Assembly (NCBI GenBank): GCA_022448605.1 | Contig: JAKVCM010000015.1 | Coordinates: forward strand, 1 to 45,659 | Source: Puniceicoccaceae bacterium | GTDB taxonomy: Bacteria; Verrucomicrobiota; Verrucomicrobiia; Opitutales; Coraliomargaritaceae | Length of the DNA stretch: 45,659 nucleotides | Direction of reading: 5' to 3' | In this document: positions 35,868 to 45,024 of the stretch, one piece after another | How positions within the stretch are numbered: the first letter of the stretch is position 1 | Layout: every line of letters begins with the position of its first letter | Translations under genes and position numbers: made by a program | Notes under the pieces: model-generated | Database searches by the model: none | The model's input: the letters and a program-made list of their open reading frames with translations, nothing else | Told to the model about the DNA's origin: nothing

Positions 35868-36665
35868 ATGGTTTTAAATTCACAAATATTTCGCGGTGTT
35901 GTCGTGCACGAGAGATTTAGCCCGAAGTCACACAAATTCAGCTACCCAATGAGCTTCTTCGGATTTGACTTGGCTGAACTAAAACAAATCAATGCGCAGG
36001 CATCAATTTTCGGCTACAACGAAGCAAAGCCTTTACGTTTAAATGATAGTGACTATCTACATGGCAGCTCTGAGCCAATCGTTGAGCAACTGGATCGATT
36101 CCTGCCCGTTAAAGAGTTTGGGCAGAGCACAATACTAGTCAGCTCGCCTAAATATTTCGGCTATGCTTTTAATCCTGTGAACTTCCATTTGCGTATGGAG
36201 GGGGAGCGATTACTTTGCGCCGTAGCAGAGGTCAATAATACCTTTGGAGACCGGCATGTTTATCCGCTCAAAGAGCTAGAACAAATAAATAATAAAACTT
36301 GGATTGCGCGCTGTATGAAAGAATTTCACGTTTCCCCCTTCAACGACATGTCTGGAGAATATCGATTTACCTTTAACATTGACGAAAATAAAATCTTTCT
36401 AGGCATTGACCTCTATCAGAATGACACCTGTATCATGAAAACTTGGATGCAGGGGCAAGGGCAATCTGTAACGAATAGAAGCATTTTTCGATATGCATTA
36501 CTTCATCCCTTTAATACTGCACTAAACAGTATGCCAAGGATCATTTGGCAAGCCGCAGTGCTCTATTATAAAAAAAAGATGAAGGTATTTAAGCGACCAT
36601 CACCTGTATCAAACAATACGCTCCTTGATCGAGATGAGGTGCGCGATGAATGGCCTGTCATATAA
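35868..36665 (+). CDS. DUF1365 family protein
   Basis: A 265-residue DUF1365 protein. The ATG at 35868 is chosen because the family opens with 'IFRGVVVHERFSPKSHKFSYPMSFFGFDL'; the frame is open further upstream, into the preceding gene, but those codons read as an overlap. 'FGYAFNPVNFHLRMEGERLLCAVAEVNNTFGDRHVY' (two stretches) and 'KEFHVSPFNDMSGEYRFTF' are the conserved blocks. No catalytic residue is known. In many bacteria the gene lies between a CFA-like methyltransferase and an FAD amine oxidase, as here. The gap from the FAD gene is 76 bp. Confidence 0.88.
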   Translation: MVLNSQIFRGVVVHERFSPKSHKFSYPMSFFGFDLAELKQINAQASIFGYNEAKPLRLNDSDYLHGSSEPIVEQLDRFLPVKEFGQSTILVSSPKYFGYAFNPVNFHLRMEGERLLCAVAEVNNTFGDRHVYPLKELEQINNKTWIARCMKEFHVSPFNDMSGEYRFTFNIDENKIFLGIDLYQNDTCIMKTWMQGQGQSVTNRSIFRYALLHPFNTALNSMPRIIWQAAVLYYKKKMKVFKRPSPVSNNTLLDRDEVRDEWPVI

Positions 36666-36739
36666 TTTACAAGAGCTATTGATGCGACTGCTTTGGAAAA
36701 GCTGAAGGATCTCGCCCGCATAGCATCTGGAGTCCAAAC

Positions 36740-38608
36740 TTATACCGAGGGCGTGTATTCGGGAATGTGTTTTTTTATGGCGTCTTTTATGGCTGCTACA
36801 TCCGTATCGATGATCGCAGATTCTAAATCTTGAGAGATTAGGTTCATATTGATTCGCGAATCACTCGAGGCGATAAAGCGCATAACGCAAGGATGCTCTG
36901 TGGATTGTAATGTTTCACTGAGATGCTGCACTTCTTCAAATAATTTTTCACCGGCCTGAAGGCCTGTAAGCTCAATGTCTATATCAGTGCCCTCTCGAAG
37001 GCCGCTCAAGGCGATCATTTGACGTGCTATATCGATAATTTTAACAGGATCTCCCATGTCTAGCACAAGAATGTCGCCGCCGGCACCTTCCGTGGCTGAC
37101 TGCAAGACGAGGCCAACAGCTTCTTTAACCGTCATAAAAAAGCGAGTGACATTAGGGTCAGTCACCGTCACTGGTCCACCTAATGAGATTTGGTGACGAA
37201 AGATGGTGACAACACTTCCAGATGAACCAAGCACGTTACCAAAGCGAACAGCCATGAACTTCGTGGTGTTGGCATCCGCATTCTGTTGCGCAATCAGTGA
37301 AAGTTCAGCCAGCCGTTTACTCGCGCCCATCACACTGGTCGGGTTAATTGCCTTATCAGTAGAAATTAAGATGAAACGCTCAACTTTACACTGGCTGGCA
37401 ATACGCGCTAGTTGCTGGGTGGCAAAGAAATTATTACTCAATGCCTCGGCAGGCTGAGTTTCCATCAAACTAACATGTTTATGTGCCGCTGCGTGAAAGA
37501 CGATTTCTGTTTTATCTTTAGCAAAGGTATTTTCTAGTTGCTCGGCATTAAGAATGTCGAGCACTCGCGTGGTGACTCGCGTCTTAGTCGTAGCTTTTAC
37601 TTTTAGAACATTCTGCTGGAGATTGAAAATGGCAATTTCCGCTTGATCAATACAAAGCAAACTTTCGGGCGAATAGTCGAGTATTTGAGCGACCAATTCA
37701 CTACCGATACTGCCACCTGCTCCTGTAACCATGACACGTTTACCGTGAAGCATAGTATGGATACTCTCTGAGTTAAGGTTGACCGCGTCACGACCTAGGA
37801 GGTCTTCTAGCTCGATTGGACGAAGTTGAGAGAGCTTAGCACGTCCACTAACGAGATCAGTCAGGGCCGGCACAGTCTCGACAGAAAGCCCTGCGTCGCG
37901 GGCGAGATTGGCGACATGGCGCACGCGTTTAGTCGGTGCTGATGGAAATGCTATGACTACCTTGGATGTATTGTAGCGCATGGCTACCGAGGCCAATTCA
38001 TCGACTCTGGCGGCAACTAAAACGCCGTGAACATAGCGACCGATCTTATTAGCGTCATCATCAAGAAAGGCGACTGGACGCATACCTAGACGAGTCTTAT
38101 TGATCAAGTCAGAACAAAGACCGGCACCGACTTCACCTGCACCAATGATGATCACGCTCTCAGAGGCGTCCGTCGCGAACCAATCTTCGATACTCCTGCT
38201 AGATTTAACGCGCATCAGGACCCGAAAGGATGCGATAGACATAAAGCTGATTAAGAAGTAGCTTAGGATGATGGCGCGAGGGGGAACGTTTATTCCTTTA
38301 AAAACATACCATATTAACAGCAGGATGAGTGCGTTTGAAGAAAGGCCACCGAACAAGCGAGATACATCTGGCAAACGGAAATAAGATAGGACCGAGTCAA
38401 ACTGTCTACTGGCTAAAAGCAGCATCAACTGAAGGCCAACTACCCAGTAGGCCATATTGATACGATCGACCGCGTGATGCTCTGGAATATTGAAATCGAA
38501 GCGTAATTCGTAGGCAATCCAGTAGCTTGCAAGTGAAACAATGGCGTAAAAAACAAACAAAGAAAGCGTTCTAAGATTGAGGTATTTAACTGTAATATTG
38601 GCACTCAT
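36740..38608 (-). CDS. Membrane nucleotide-sugar 4,6-dehydratase (PglF/WbpM type)
   Basis: A 622-residue polysaccharide-biosynthesis protein. Residues ~10-120 hold four membrane helices. 'SVIIIGAGEVGAGLCSDL' begins a first Rossmann domain, and 'VMVTGAGGSIGSELVAQIL' begins the SDR dehydratase domain. The active-site stretch 'LISTDKAINPTSVMGASKR' has Met in place of the usual catalytic Tyr, the S-M-K form described for the large WbpM/PglF enzymes. These convert UDP-GlcNAc to the 4-keto-6-deoxy sugar. The start overlaps the stop of the upstream aminotransferase by 1 bp (TAATG), so the two steps are coupled, as in UDP-bacillosamine-type pathways. No glycosyltransferase gene lies nearby. Confidence 0.9.
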   Translation of the reverse strand: MSANITVKYLNLRTLSLFVFYAIVSLASYWIAYELRFDFNIPEHHAVDRINMAYWVVGLQLMLLLASRQFDSVLSYFRLPDVSRLFGGLSSNALILLLIWYVFKGINVPPRAIILSYFLISFMSIASFRVLMRVKSSRSIEDWFATDASESVIIIGAGEVGAGLCSDLINKTRLGMRPVAFLDDDANKIGRYVHGVLVAARVDELASVAMRYNTSKVVIAFPSAPTKRVRHVANLARDAGLSVETVPALTDLVSGRAKLSQLRPIELEDLLGRDAVNLNSESIHTMLHGKRVMVTGAGGSIGSELVAQILDYSPESLLCIDQAEIAIFNLQQNVLKVKATTKTRVTTRVLDILNAEQLENTFAKDKTEIVFHAAAHKHVSLMETQPAEALSNNFFATQQLARIASQCKVERFILISTDKAINPTSVMGASKRLAELSLIAQQNADANTTKFMAVRFGNVLGSSGSVVTIFRHQISLGGPVTVTDPNVTRFFMTVKEAVGLVLQSATEGAGGDILVLDMGDPVKIIDIARQMIALSGLREGTDIDIELTGLQAGEKLFEEVQHLSETLQSTEHPCVMRFIASSDSRINMNLISQDLESAIIDTDVAAIKDAIKKHIPEYTPSV

Positions 38609-39735
38609 TATTGCGATCGACCTAGAGACAAAGTATCTTTGATTGTGTTAATGACTGTTTCGCGATCGGATTGATGCATACCAGAGCCACTAGGTAAGCA
38701 AAGGCCGTTTTTGAAGAGTCCTGCCGCCAGTTCACCGCCATAGCATATTTTGTCTTTGAATACAGGCTGAAGATGTAGCGGCTTCCAGAGTGGACGAGCT
38801 TCGATATCGGCTACTTCCAACGCAGCAATTAGCGCGTCGCGTGAACTACCGCTAGTTTCACTATCTACAGTCAGGCAGGTGAGCCAATAGTTCGCTGCAT
38901 CAGGATCCACGACAGGCATAAACTCGATCCCTGGTATCGATGAGAGCTCGGCGTGATAGGCCTCAAAATGTGCGCGGCGAGTGTCAATACGACGCTGAAG
39001 ATCCGTTAATTGGCTGTTCCCGAGCCCTGCGAGTAAATTACTCATGCGATAATTATAGCCAACTGCTTTGTGCTCGTAGTGGACTACAGCTTCACGAGCT
39101 TGATTGGCCAAGTAGCGGGCCTGCTCGATGCCCTCACCATCGTTCGAAAGTAGCATGCCACCGCCAGAGGTGGTAATGATTTTGTTGCCATTAAAGGAAA
39201 AGAAGGAATAGGCACCCATTGAACCCGCCGGGCTTCCGCAGTAGCTTGCACCGAGTGCTTCGGCTGCGTCTTCAACAAGAGGAATATTGTATTGCTCACA
39301 GATTGAGAGAATCGCTCTCATTTCGGCGCATTGTCCATATAAATGTACGACGATGACGGCTTTGATATTGTTGCCTTGCTCAAGAGCCTGCTGCAGGAGG
39401 ATCGGATCCATGTTCCATGTGCGCGGCTCACTATCGACAAAAATCGGCTCTGCGCCAAGATAACAGATTGGGTTGGCACTCGCAGCAAAAGTAAGGGTGG
39501 GGCAAATGACAGCATCGCCTGGACCAACGCCTAGTATTTGCAGGGCGAGATGAAGAGCGGCCGTACCTGAGTTGAGTGCAACTGCGTGCTGGCGATTGGC
39601 GTGATCCGCGACAGCCGACTCGAACAAATTGAGTGCGGGGCCAGCTGGAGCAACCCAATTAGAAGTCAATACAGCCTCTACGCTTGCATGATCGTGAGGG
39701 CTAATATCGGGTGGTGATAAGTAAATGCGAGGCAT
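38608..39735 (-). CDS. DegT/DnrJ/EryC1/StrS-family sugar aminotransferase (PglE-like)
   Basis: A 375-residue PLP-dependent aminotransferase. The ATG at 39735, giving 'MPRIYLSPPDISPHDHASVE', is preferred because family members begin this way; an ATG 21 bp and a TTG 39 bp upstream are in frame. 'LTSNWVAPAGPALNLFE', 'QHAVALNSGTAALHLAL' and 'DAAEALGASYCGSPAGS' are family motifs. The PLP lysine is in 'SFNGNKIITTSGGGML'. It would aminate the 4-keto sugar made by the next enzyme, as PglE does with PglF. Alone, the pair gives an amino-deoxy nucleotide sugar, probably for surface glycan or protein glycosylation. Confidence 0.92.
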   Translation of the reverse strand: MPRIYLSPPDISPHDHASVEAVLTSNWVAPAGPALNLFESAVADHANRQHAVALNSGTAALHLALQILGVGPGDAVICPTLTFAASANPICYLGAEPIFVDSEPRTWNMDPILLQQALEQGNNIKAVIVVHLYGQCAEMRAILSICEQYNIPLVEDAAEALGASYCGSPAGSMGAYSFFSFNGNKIITTSGGGMLLSNDGEGIEQARYLANQAREAVVHYEHKAVGYNYRMSNLLAGLGNSQLTDLQRRIDTRRAHFEAYHAELSSIPGIEFMPVVDPDAANYWLTCLTVDSETSGSSRDALIAALEVADIEARPLWKPLHLQPVFKDKICYGGELAAGLFKNGLCLPSGSGMHQSDRETVINTIKDTLSLGRSQ

Positions 39736-39915
39736 GGATCTACCAAGTTCAACCATAGAACTGCTTATTTCCAACTTAAATTATGCTAATTATGCACACA
39801 GCATATCCTAGTCCTGAAACCGAGACTAAATAAGAATTGAGGATATCAATCTGCCTGCACAGATCCCTGCTAGAATCTCTGCGGACCGGCAAGCATGGTA
39901 TTCTTCATACTCATT

Positions 39916-41718
39916 CTAAAGCCTAGAAATTAACAACTCTCGCTGAAAGATCATTTCCTTGGGAAGATTACTATGTAACTTCAGAAAAAGTTCTTCATGG
40001 GGTAACGTCTGCATACGAGCACGTTGACGATCGATATGCATGATCTCGTTGAAATCCTCTTCACTCATTTCGAGACCGCGCCAGTCAAGATCTCTATAAC
40101 GAGGCATCCAACCAATAGCCGTTTCTTTTGCTCCGGCACGACCTGTAGCGCGTTCAACAATCCAGCGTAGTGGTCGCATGTTATCGCTAAAACCTGGCCA
40201 CATAAACTTTCCGTCTGAATTCTTACGAAACCAGTTCACATTAAAAATAAGTGGGGTCTCGCTAAGTGTTCGCTGCATTTTAATCCAGTGACTAAAGTAG
40301 TCGCCCATATGGTAGCCACAGAAAGGGAGCATCGCCATTGGATCACGGCGTATTTGGCCAAGATTACCTTCAGCTGCCGCTGTAATCTCTGAGCCAGTAG
40401 TAGCTCCCAGATAAACGCCGTGACCCCAATTAAATGACTGCGTAACGAGTGGTACGTCCTTCATGCGACGACCACCAAAAATCATCGCATGGACGCGCAC
40501 TCCCTCGGGCTCCTCCCAGTCAAGATCCATAACAGGGCAATTTGCGGCGGGTGCAGTAAAGCGACTGTTCGGGTGCGCGGCGGGAGTTTCGCTACTGGGC
40601 GTCCAGTCATTGCCTTTCCAGTCGATCAAATGTGTGGGTACATCGTCGGTCATACCCTCCCACCAGATGTCACCGTCGTCAGTGAGCGCGACATTGGTAA
40701 AAATAGTATCTTTTGAGCAAGCAGCTATCGCACTAGGATTAGTGCCCTTGGATGTCCCTGGTGCAACACCAAAGAAACCAGCCTCAGGATTGATCGCATA
40801 AAGACAGCCATCCTTGCCTGGCTTGATCCAAGCGATGTCGTCGCCTACGCAGGTGACCTTATAGCCCTTCATTTCTTGGGGTGGAATAAGCATTGCAAAA
40901 TTCGTCTTTCCGCAAGCACTGGGAAAAGCCGCCGTCACATAAGTCTTGGTGCCATCCGGCTCTTCCACTCCTAGAATGAGCATATGTTCGGCCATCCATC
41001 CCTCATCGCGGGCAAGAGTGGAAGCGATGCGCAGTGCGAGGCACTTTTTGCCGAGCAAGGCGTTGCCTCCGTAGCCAGAACCGTAGGAGACAATAGTGCG
41101 CTCCTCTGGAAAGTGAACGATGTAAGTATCCTTAGGGTTGCAAGGCCAAGCAACATCTTCAACACCCTCATCCAAGGGGCATCCCACTGAGTGTAAGCAA
41201 GGCACGAAGAATCCATCCGAACCGAGCACGTCGAGCACAGGAGTGCCTATCCGTGCCATAATACGCATATTGACGACCACATAGGGCGAATCCGTCAATT
41301 CTACGCCAATCTTAGAGATCGGACCACCGATTGGGCCCATACTAAATGGGATGACATACATTGTGCGCCCATGCATGCAGCCTTTGAATAGTTGCTTCAG
41401 TTTGCGCCGCATAACACGCGGTTCCTCCCAGTTATTAGTCGGCCCTGCAGCATCTTTGCTCTGCGAACAGATAAATGTCTTAGATTCAACCCTAGCCACG
41501 TCAGCAGGATTCGATCGGAACAGGTAGCTATTCGGCCGCTTTGCCTCGTTGAGCTTGATACACATATTCCGCTCGACCATCATCTCGAAAAGCAAATCAG
41601 CCTCTTCTTGAGAACCATCGCACCAATGAACAGCCTCTGGTTCGCACATGGAGACCATCTTTTTGACCCATTTAAGTAGTGCTTTATGGGAATTATGTGA
41701 TGAAGCTGTTTTCGACAT
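39916..41718 (-). CDS. pckG: Phosphoenolpyruvate carboxykinase (GTP)
   Basis: A 600-residue GTP-type PEPCK, which interconverts oxaloacetate and phosphoenolpyruvate. The P-loop '[17 protein letters not shown]' lies near residue 280, followed by '[15 protein letters not shown]' (metal-binding kinase-2 motif) and '[14 protein letters not shown]'. '[20 protein letters not shown]' and '[16 protein letters not shown]' are also diagnostic, and length matches the ~600-620 residues of the family. It is distinct from the shorter ATP-type enzyme. It lets the cell make sugars from C4 acids such as the products of fucose catabolism, although that link is inference. Divergent from parC; no terminator was identified downstream. 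Confidence 0.97.
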   Translation of the reverse strand: MSKTASSHNSHKALLKWVKKMVSMCEPEAVHWCDGSQEEADLLFEMMVERNMCIKLNEAKRPNSYLFRSNPADVARVESKTFICSQSKDAAGPTNNWEEPRVMRRKLKQLFKGCMHGRTMYVIPFSMGPIGGPISKIGVELTDSPYVVVNMRIMARIGTPVLDVLGSDGFFVPCLHSVGCPLDEGVEDVAWPCNPKDTYIVHFPEERTIVSYGSGYGGNALLGKKCLALRIASTLARDEGWMAEHMLILGVEEPDGTKTYVTAAFPSACGKTNFAMLIPPQEMKGYKVTCVGDDIAWIKPGKDGCLYAINPEAGFFGVAPGTSKGTNPSAIAACSKDTIFTNVALTDDGDIWWEGMTDDVPTHLIDWKGNDWTPSSETPAAHPNSRFTAPAANCPVMDLDWEEPEGVRVHAMIFGGRRMKDVPLVTQSFNWGHGVYLGATTGSEITAAAEGNLGQIRRDPMAMLPFCGYHMGDYFSHWIKMQRTLSETPLIFNVNWFRKNSDGKFMWPGFSDNMRPLRWIVERATGRAGAKETAIGWMPRYRDLDWRGLEMSEEDFNEIMHIDRQRARMQTLPHEELFLKLHSNLPKEMIFQRELLISRL

Positions 41719-41892
41719 TTATATAAGACAGCACTGGGCATGCCAATGATAAGAAAAAAGCCTCAGTCATTCGAAAATATATTCTTCAACGAATCTCCTT
41801 GAGTCAGACCCGCTATTCTACCTTTTTCGTTTTTCTAATTATATTGAATTTTCAAAAGTGGATTTTCACTTTTCGGACCTTAGAAACCCTCT

Positions 41893-43968
41893 ATGCCACG
41901 TAAAAAGACGCCTCAGAAAGACAACTTTGAACTCGATTTCGACGAAGCTTCCCAGTCTGGCCAGACAAAGCCACTCTCAGACGATGACATTTTTGCGCTC
42001 AAGACGGACTCTGGTCATGTTGACGAGATGTTCAGCGACTGGTTCTTAGATTACGCCAGCTATGTCATTCTTGAACGTGCAGTACCCCATGCTAATGACG
42101 GCCTTAAGCCCGTTCAACGCCGAATCCTCCACTCTATGCGTGAGTTAGAAGATGGTCGTTACAATAAGGTGGCTAATGTGATCGGAAACACAATGAAGTA
42201 TCATCCTCACGGTGATGCTTCAATTGCCGACGCTATGGTACAACTAGGCCAAAAAGAATTACTGATAGATATGCAGGGTAACTGGGGTAACATCTTAACA
42301 GGTGACTCTGCTGCTGCCTCTCGCTATATTGAAGCCCGCCTTTCTAAGTTTGCTCTGGATGTAGTATTTAATCCTAAGACAACAAATTGGCTATCCTCAT
42401 ATGACGGTCGCAATAAAGAGCCCGAAACACTCCCCGTTAAATTCCCACTCCTCCTCGCTCAAGGTGCTGAAGGCATCGCAGTGGGGCTTTCCTGTAAGAT
42501 TCTACCTCACAATTTCGTCGAGCTACTCGATGGCTGCATCGCGCTCCTTAGAAAAAAGAAACCTGAGCTTGTGCCTGACTTTCCTAGTGGCGGTATCGCT
42601 GACGTCTCCGAATATAATAACGGCAGACGTGGTGGTCGCGTAAAAGTTCGCGCAAGGATCATAGCTCGCAAAAAAAACGTGCTCGCTATCACAGAGTTAC
42701 CCTTTGGCAAAACTACGACCAGCCTGATCGATTCAATTATCTCGGCTAACGAAAAGGGTAAAATCAAGATACAGCGCGTGGAGGATAACACCGCTGACCT
42801 CGTAGAAATCCTCGTTTATCTGCCGTCAGGATCCGATCCTAATACGGTGGAGCAAGCTCTCTACGCCTTTACCGATTGTGAACTCTCGGTCTCGACCAAC
42901 ATCTGCGTAATCGAAAATGAGAAGCCGCATTTCTTTTCTGCGCAAGATTTGCTCTATCTAGCAACTGAGAAGACGCGTGACCTTCTCCAGCTTGAACTCG
43001 AAATCCAACTCAGGGAACTTGAGGAGAAGTGGCACTTTAGTTCTCTCGAAAAGATCTTCATCGAGAAACGCATCTACCGCAGGATCGAAGAAGAAGAGAC
43101 TTGGGAAGCCGTTATTGCCACGGTAGATGAAGGTCTCAAGCCCTACAAAAAGATTTTTAAGCGTAAGATAACCAAAGATGACCTACTTCGCTTGCTCGAA
43201 ATCAAGATTAAGCGCATCTCTAAGTTCGATACCTTTCGTGCCGATGAACAAATCAATAGCCTTGAAGAAGACATCGAGGCGACCCAAAAAAATCTCAAAT
43301 ACCTAACAAAGTATGCCATCAAATGGTTTGCCGATCTTAAAAAGCAATACGGTAAAGGTCGCGAGCGTAAGACCGAACTGTCATCCTTCAAAAAAGTGGT
43401 CGCTCAAGACGTTGTCATCGCCAACGAGACCCTTTACGTGGATAAAAAGGAAGGCTTTGCAGGCACAAGCATGAAGAAGGACGAAGCCGTCTGTAAGTGC
43501 TCGAAGCTAGACGACGTCCTAGCGATTAACCAAGAGGGCAAACTCATCGTAAGTAAGGTTAGCGATAAAGCGTTCTTCGGTAAGAATATTTTACTCATCG
43601 ATATCTTCAATCGCGCTGAAGCCAACGCATTTACCTATTGCATGGTATATCGCGACGGAAGAACGGGCCCGACTCTAGCCAAGCACTTCACTATTGGAGG
43701 CGTCACACGCGATAAAGAATACGATTTGACCAAAGGTAAGCCCGGCTCACGTGTTTTTTATATCTCATGCTATTTGACTGAAAATGGCGAACCTGACGCG
43801 GTGAAGGTCAACCTCAAACCGGCACCGAGACTTCGCAAAATTGAAGAAGTAGTGCGCTTTGTGGACTTATCCGTGCGAGGTCGCGGCACGGGTGGTAACA
43901 TTATCACTAAAAATGCAGTTCGTAACGTTGTACGATTGCCGAAGGCTGAGCGTAAAGAGAGTGTTTAA
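41893..43968 (+). CDS. parC: DNA topoisomerase IV subunit A (ParC-type)
   Basis: A 691-residue type IIA topoisomerase A subunit, which breaks and rejoins DNA. 'DYASYVILERAVPHANDGLKPVQRRIL' is the winged-helix start, 'KYHPHGDASIADAMVQL' follows, and the catalytic tyrosine is Tyr145 in 'AAASRYIEARLS'. 'FPSGGIADVSEYNNGRRGG' and 'ITELPFGKTTTSLIDSI' continue the breakage-reunion core. It is much shorter than GyrA (~870), and its C-terminal region, with 'KLDDVLAINQEGKLIVSK' and 'GPTLAKHFTIGG', looks like a reduced blade set with 'VRGRGTGGNI'. This matches the ParC form of Bacteroidetes and Verrucomicrobiota. The ParE/GyrB partner is not in the window. Confidence 0.92.
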   Translation: MPRKKTPQKDNFELDFDEASQSGQTKPLSDDDIFALKTDSGHVDEMFSDWFLDYASYVILERAVPHANDGLKPVQRRILHSMRELEDGRYNKVANVIGNTMKYHPHGDASIADAMVQLGQKELLIDMQGNWGNILTGDSAAASRYIEARLSKFALDVVFNPKTTNWLSSYDGRNKEPETLPVKFPLLLAQGAEGIAVGLSCKILPHNFVELLDGCIALLRKKKPELVPDFPSGGIADVSEYNNGRRGGRVKVRARIIARKKNVLAITELPFGKTTTSLIDSIISANEKGKIKIQRVEDNTADLVEILVYLPSGSDPNTVEQALYAFTDCELSVSTNICVIENEKPHFFSAQDLLYLATEKTRDLLQLELEIQLRELEEKWHFSSLEKIFIEKRIYRRIEEEETWEAVIATVDEGLKPYKKIFKRKITKDDLLRLLEIKIKRISKFDTFRADEQINSLEEDIEATQKNLKYLTKYAIKWFADLKKQYGKGRERKTELSSFKKVVAQDVVIANETLYVDKKEGFAGTSMKKDEAVCKCSKLDDVLAINQEGKLIVSKVSDKAFFGKNILLIDIFNRAEANAFTYCMVYRDGRTGPTLAKHFTIGGVTRDKEYDLTKGKPGSRVFYISCYLTENGEPDAVKVNLKPAPRLRKIEEVVRFVDLSVRGRGTGGNIITKNAVRNVVRLPKAERKESV

Positions 43969-44037
43969 TGACTCAAAGACCCCGTTTTAGGGGAATACGT
44001 GTTAGCTCGGTCCAAAGAACAATGACTAGTTTTTAGG

Positions 44038-45024
44038 TCAGAGGGGAGGTTTAATTAAACCCTTTATCCATTTTTTCGGCGCACCATTGGCCGCACCAAG
44101 TAATGCGCCAACCACTGCACCGCGATGGCAATTATCGCCGCCACAATATGCATTCGCTATGATACCTGCGCTAAAGTCTTCCGCGTATTTCCAACACAGA
44201 TAGAGACTCGCAGTGAAAGATTCAGGTAAGTAGCAAGCCATCGTGAGCTGACGCCCGATGACAGTCCGATCTGAAAAATGGGTCCATGTGTCAAACTGCC
44301 CTGAAGACGCCCAAGGTTTCGCATGGCTATCCAGTGCCTTTCGCAGGTCAAGGCCTTCCCTAAGAGAATAAAGGATATGAGTCATTGCTGCGGCGGCTTC
44401 GCTCACATGTTGGTTACGATGCGTCAATCGAACGTGCCTTTCCACCTGCAATAATTGCTCATCGAGATCGACAACGCCTATTTCAGTAAGTCCAGATAAA
44501 AGACAAGGAACATGACTGAGTCCGCCTATATGAAGATCGTTGATCCCACAATCTATAGGAGCTAAGCCTTTGGCATAGTTATCAAAAAAAGCCCTGTGAT
44601 ATTCTTCCAGATAGGTGTCCTTATGCCACCCGCCATCGAGCATGCACTCAATATAGCGCTCTAGCCATTTGTCAGAATCGTAGACACCATATTTGAGTAT
44701 AGTCAGGTAAAGTTCTTTGCCTAGTTGATAGTTAATCGTGTTTTCTCCCGCAGCCAAGAACTGATGATAGTGGATTTCGCGTTGGCCCCAATATTTGATT
44801 TGATCGTGTAGTATGTTACCCCGCGCGTTGCGTGGGATGTAGCGCGAGCGCCAAAGGATGCTGTCGCTATGTGGATTTTGAGGCGCCACGTAGCTAGTCA
44901 GTCGGCCATAGTCACGATCTAGCTTTTGAGTGTCGTAATACCAGTGTACCGGCATGGCTAATGCATCGGCAGCAAGTGAACCTAGCATAGAATTTTTGTA
45001 AATTTCTCTAATAGAATAGCTCAT
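44038..45024 (-). CDS. ADP-ribosylglycohydrolase-fold protein (J1-crystallin/DraG-like)
   Basis: A 328-residue all-helical protein of the ADP-ribosylglycohydrolase superfamily, which contains enzymes that remove ADP-ribose from proteins and also SelJ/J1-crystallin proteins. 'SMLGSLAADALAMPVHWYYD' is the N-terminal motif, of the branch with HW-Y-D, and 'HYHQFLAAGENTINYQLGKEL' follows. The C-terminal motif 'ANAYCGGDNCHRGAVVGALLGAANG' resembles the usual GGDxDxxA, but the second metal aspartate is missing: GGD-N-C-H. Metal binding may therefore be altered or lost. The start overlaps the stop of the photolyase-like gene by 4 bp (ATGA), so the two are cotranslated. Whether it is an enzyme is open. 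Confidence 0.82.
   Translation of the reverse strand: MSYSIREIYKNSMLGSLAADALAMPVHWYYDTQKLDRDYGRLTSYVAPQNPHSDSILWRSRYIPRNARGNILHDQIKYWGQREIHYHQFLAAGENTINYQLGKELYLTILKYGVYDSDKWLERYIECMLDGGWHKDTYLEEYHRAFFDNYAKGLAPIDCGINDLHIGGLSHVPCLLSGLTEIGVVDLDEQLLQVERHVRLTHRNQHVSEAAAAMTHILYSLREGLDLRKALDSHAKPWASSGQFDTWTHFSDRTVIGRQLTMACYLPESFTASLYLCWKYAEDFSAGIIANAYCGGDNCHRGAVVGALLGAANGAPKKWIKGLIKPPL

Noticed and set aside
43980..43993. CCCC-GTTTTA-GGGG hairpin after parC as a terminator
   Set aside because: The stem is only 4 bp and no T run follows, so it is too weak to list.
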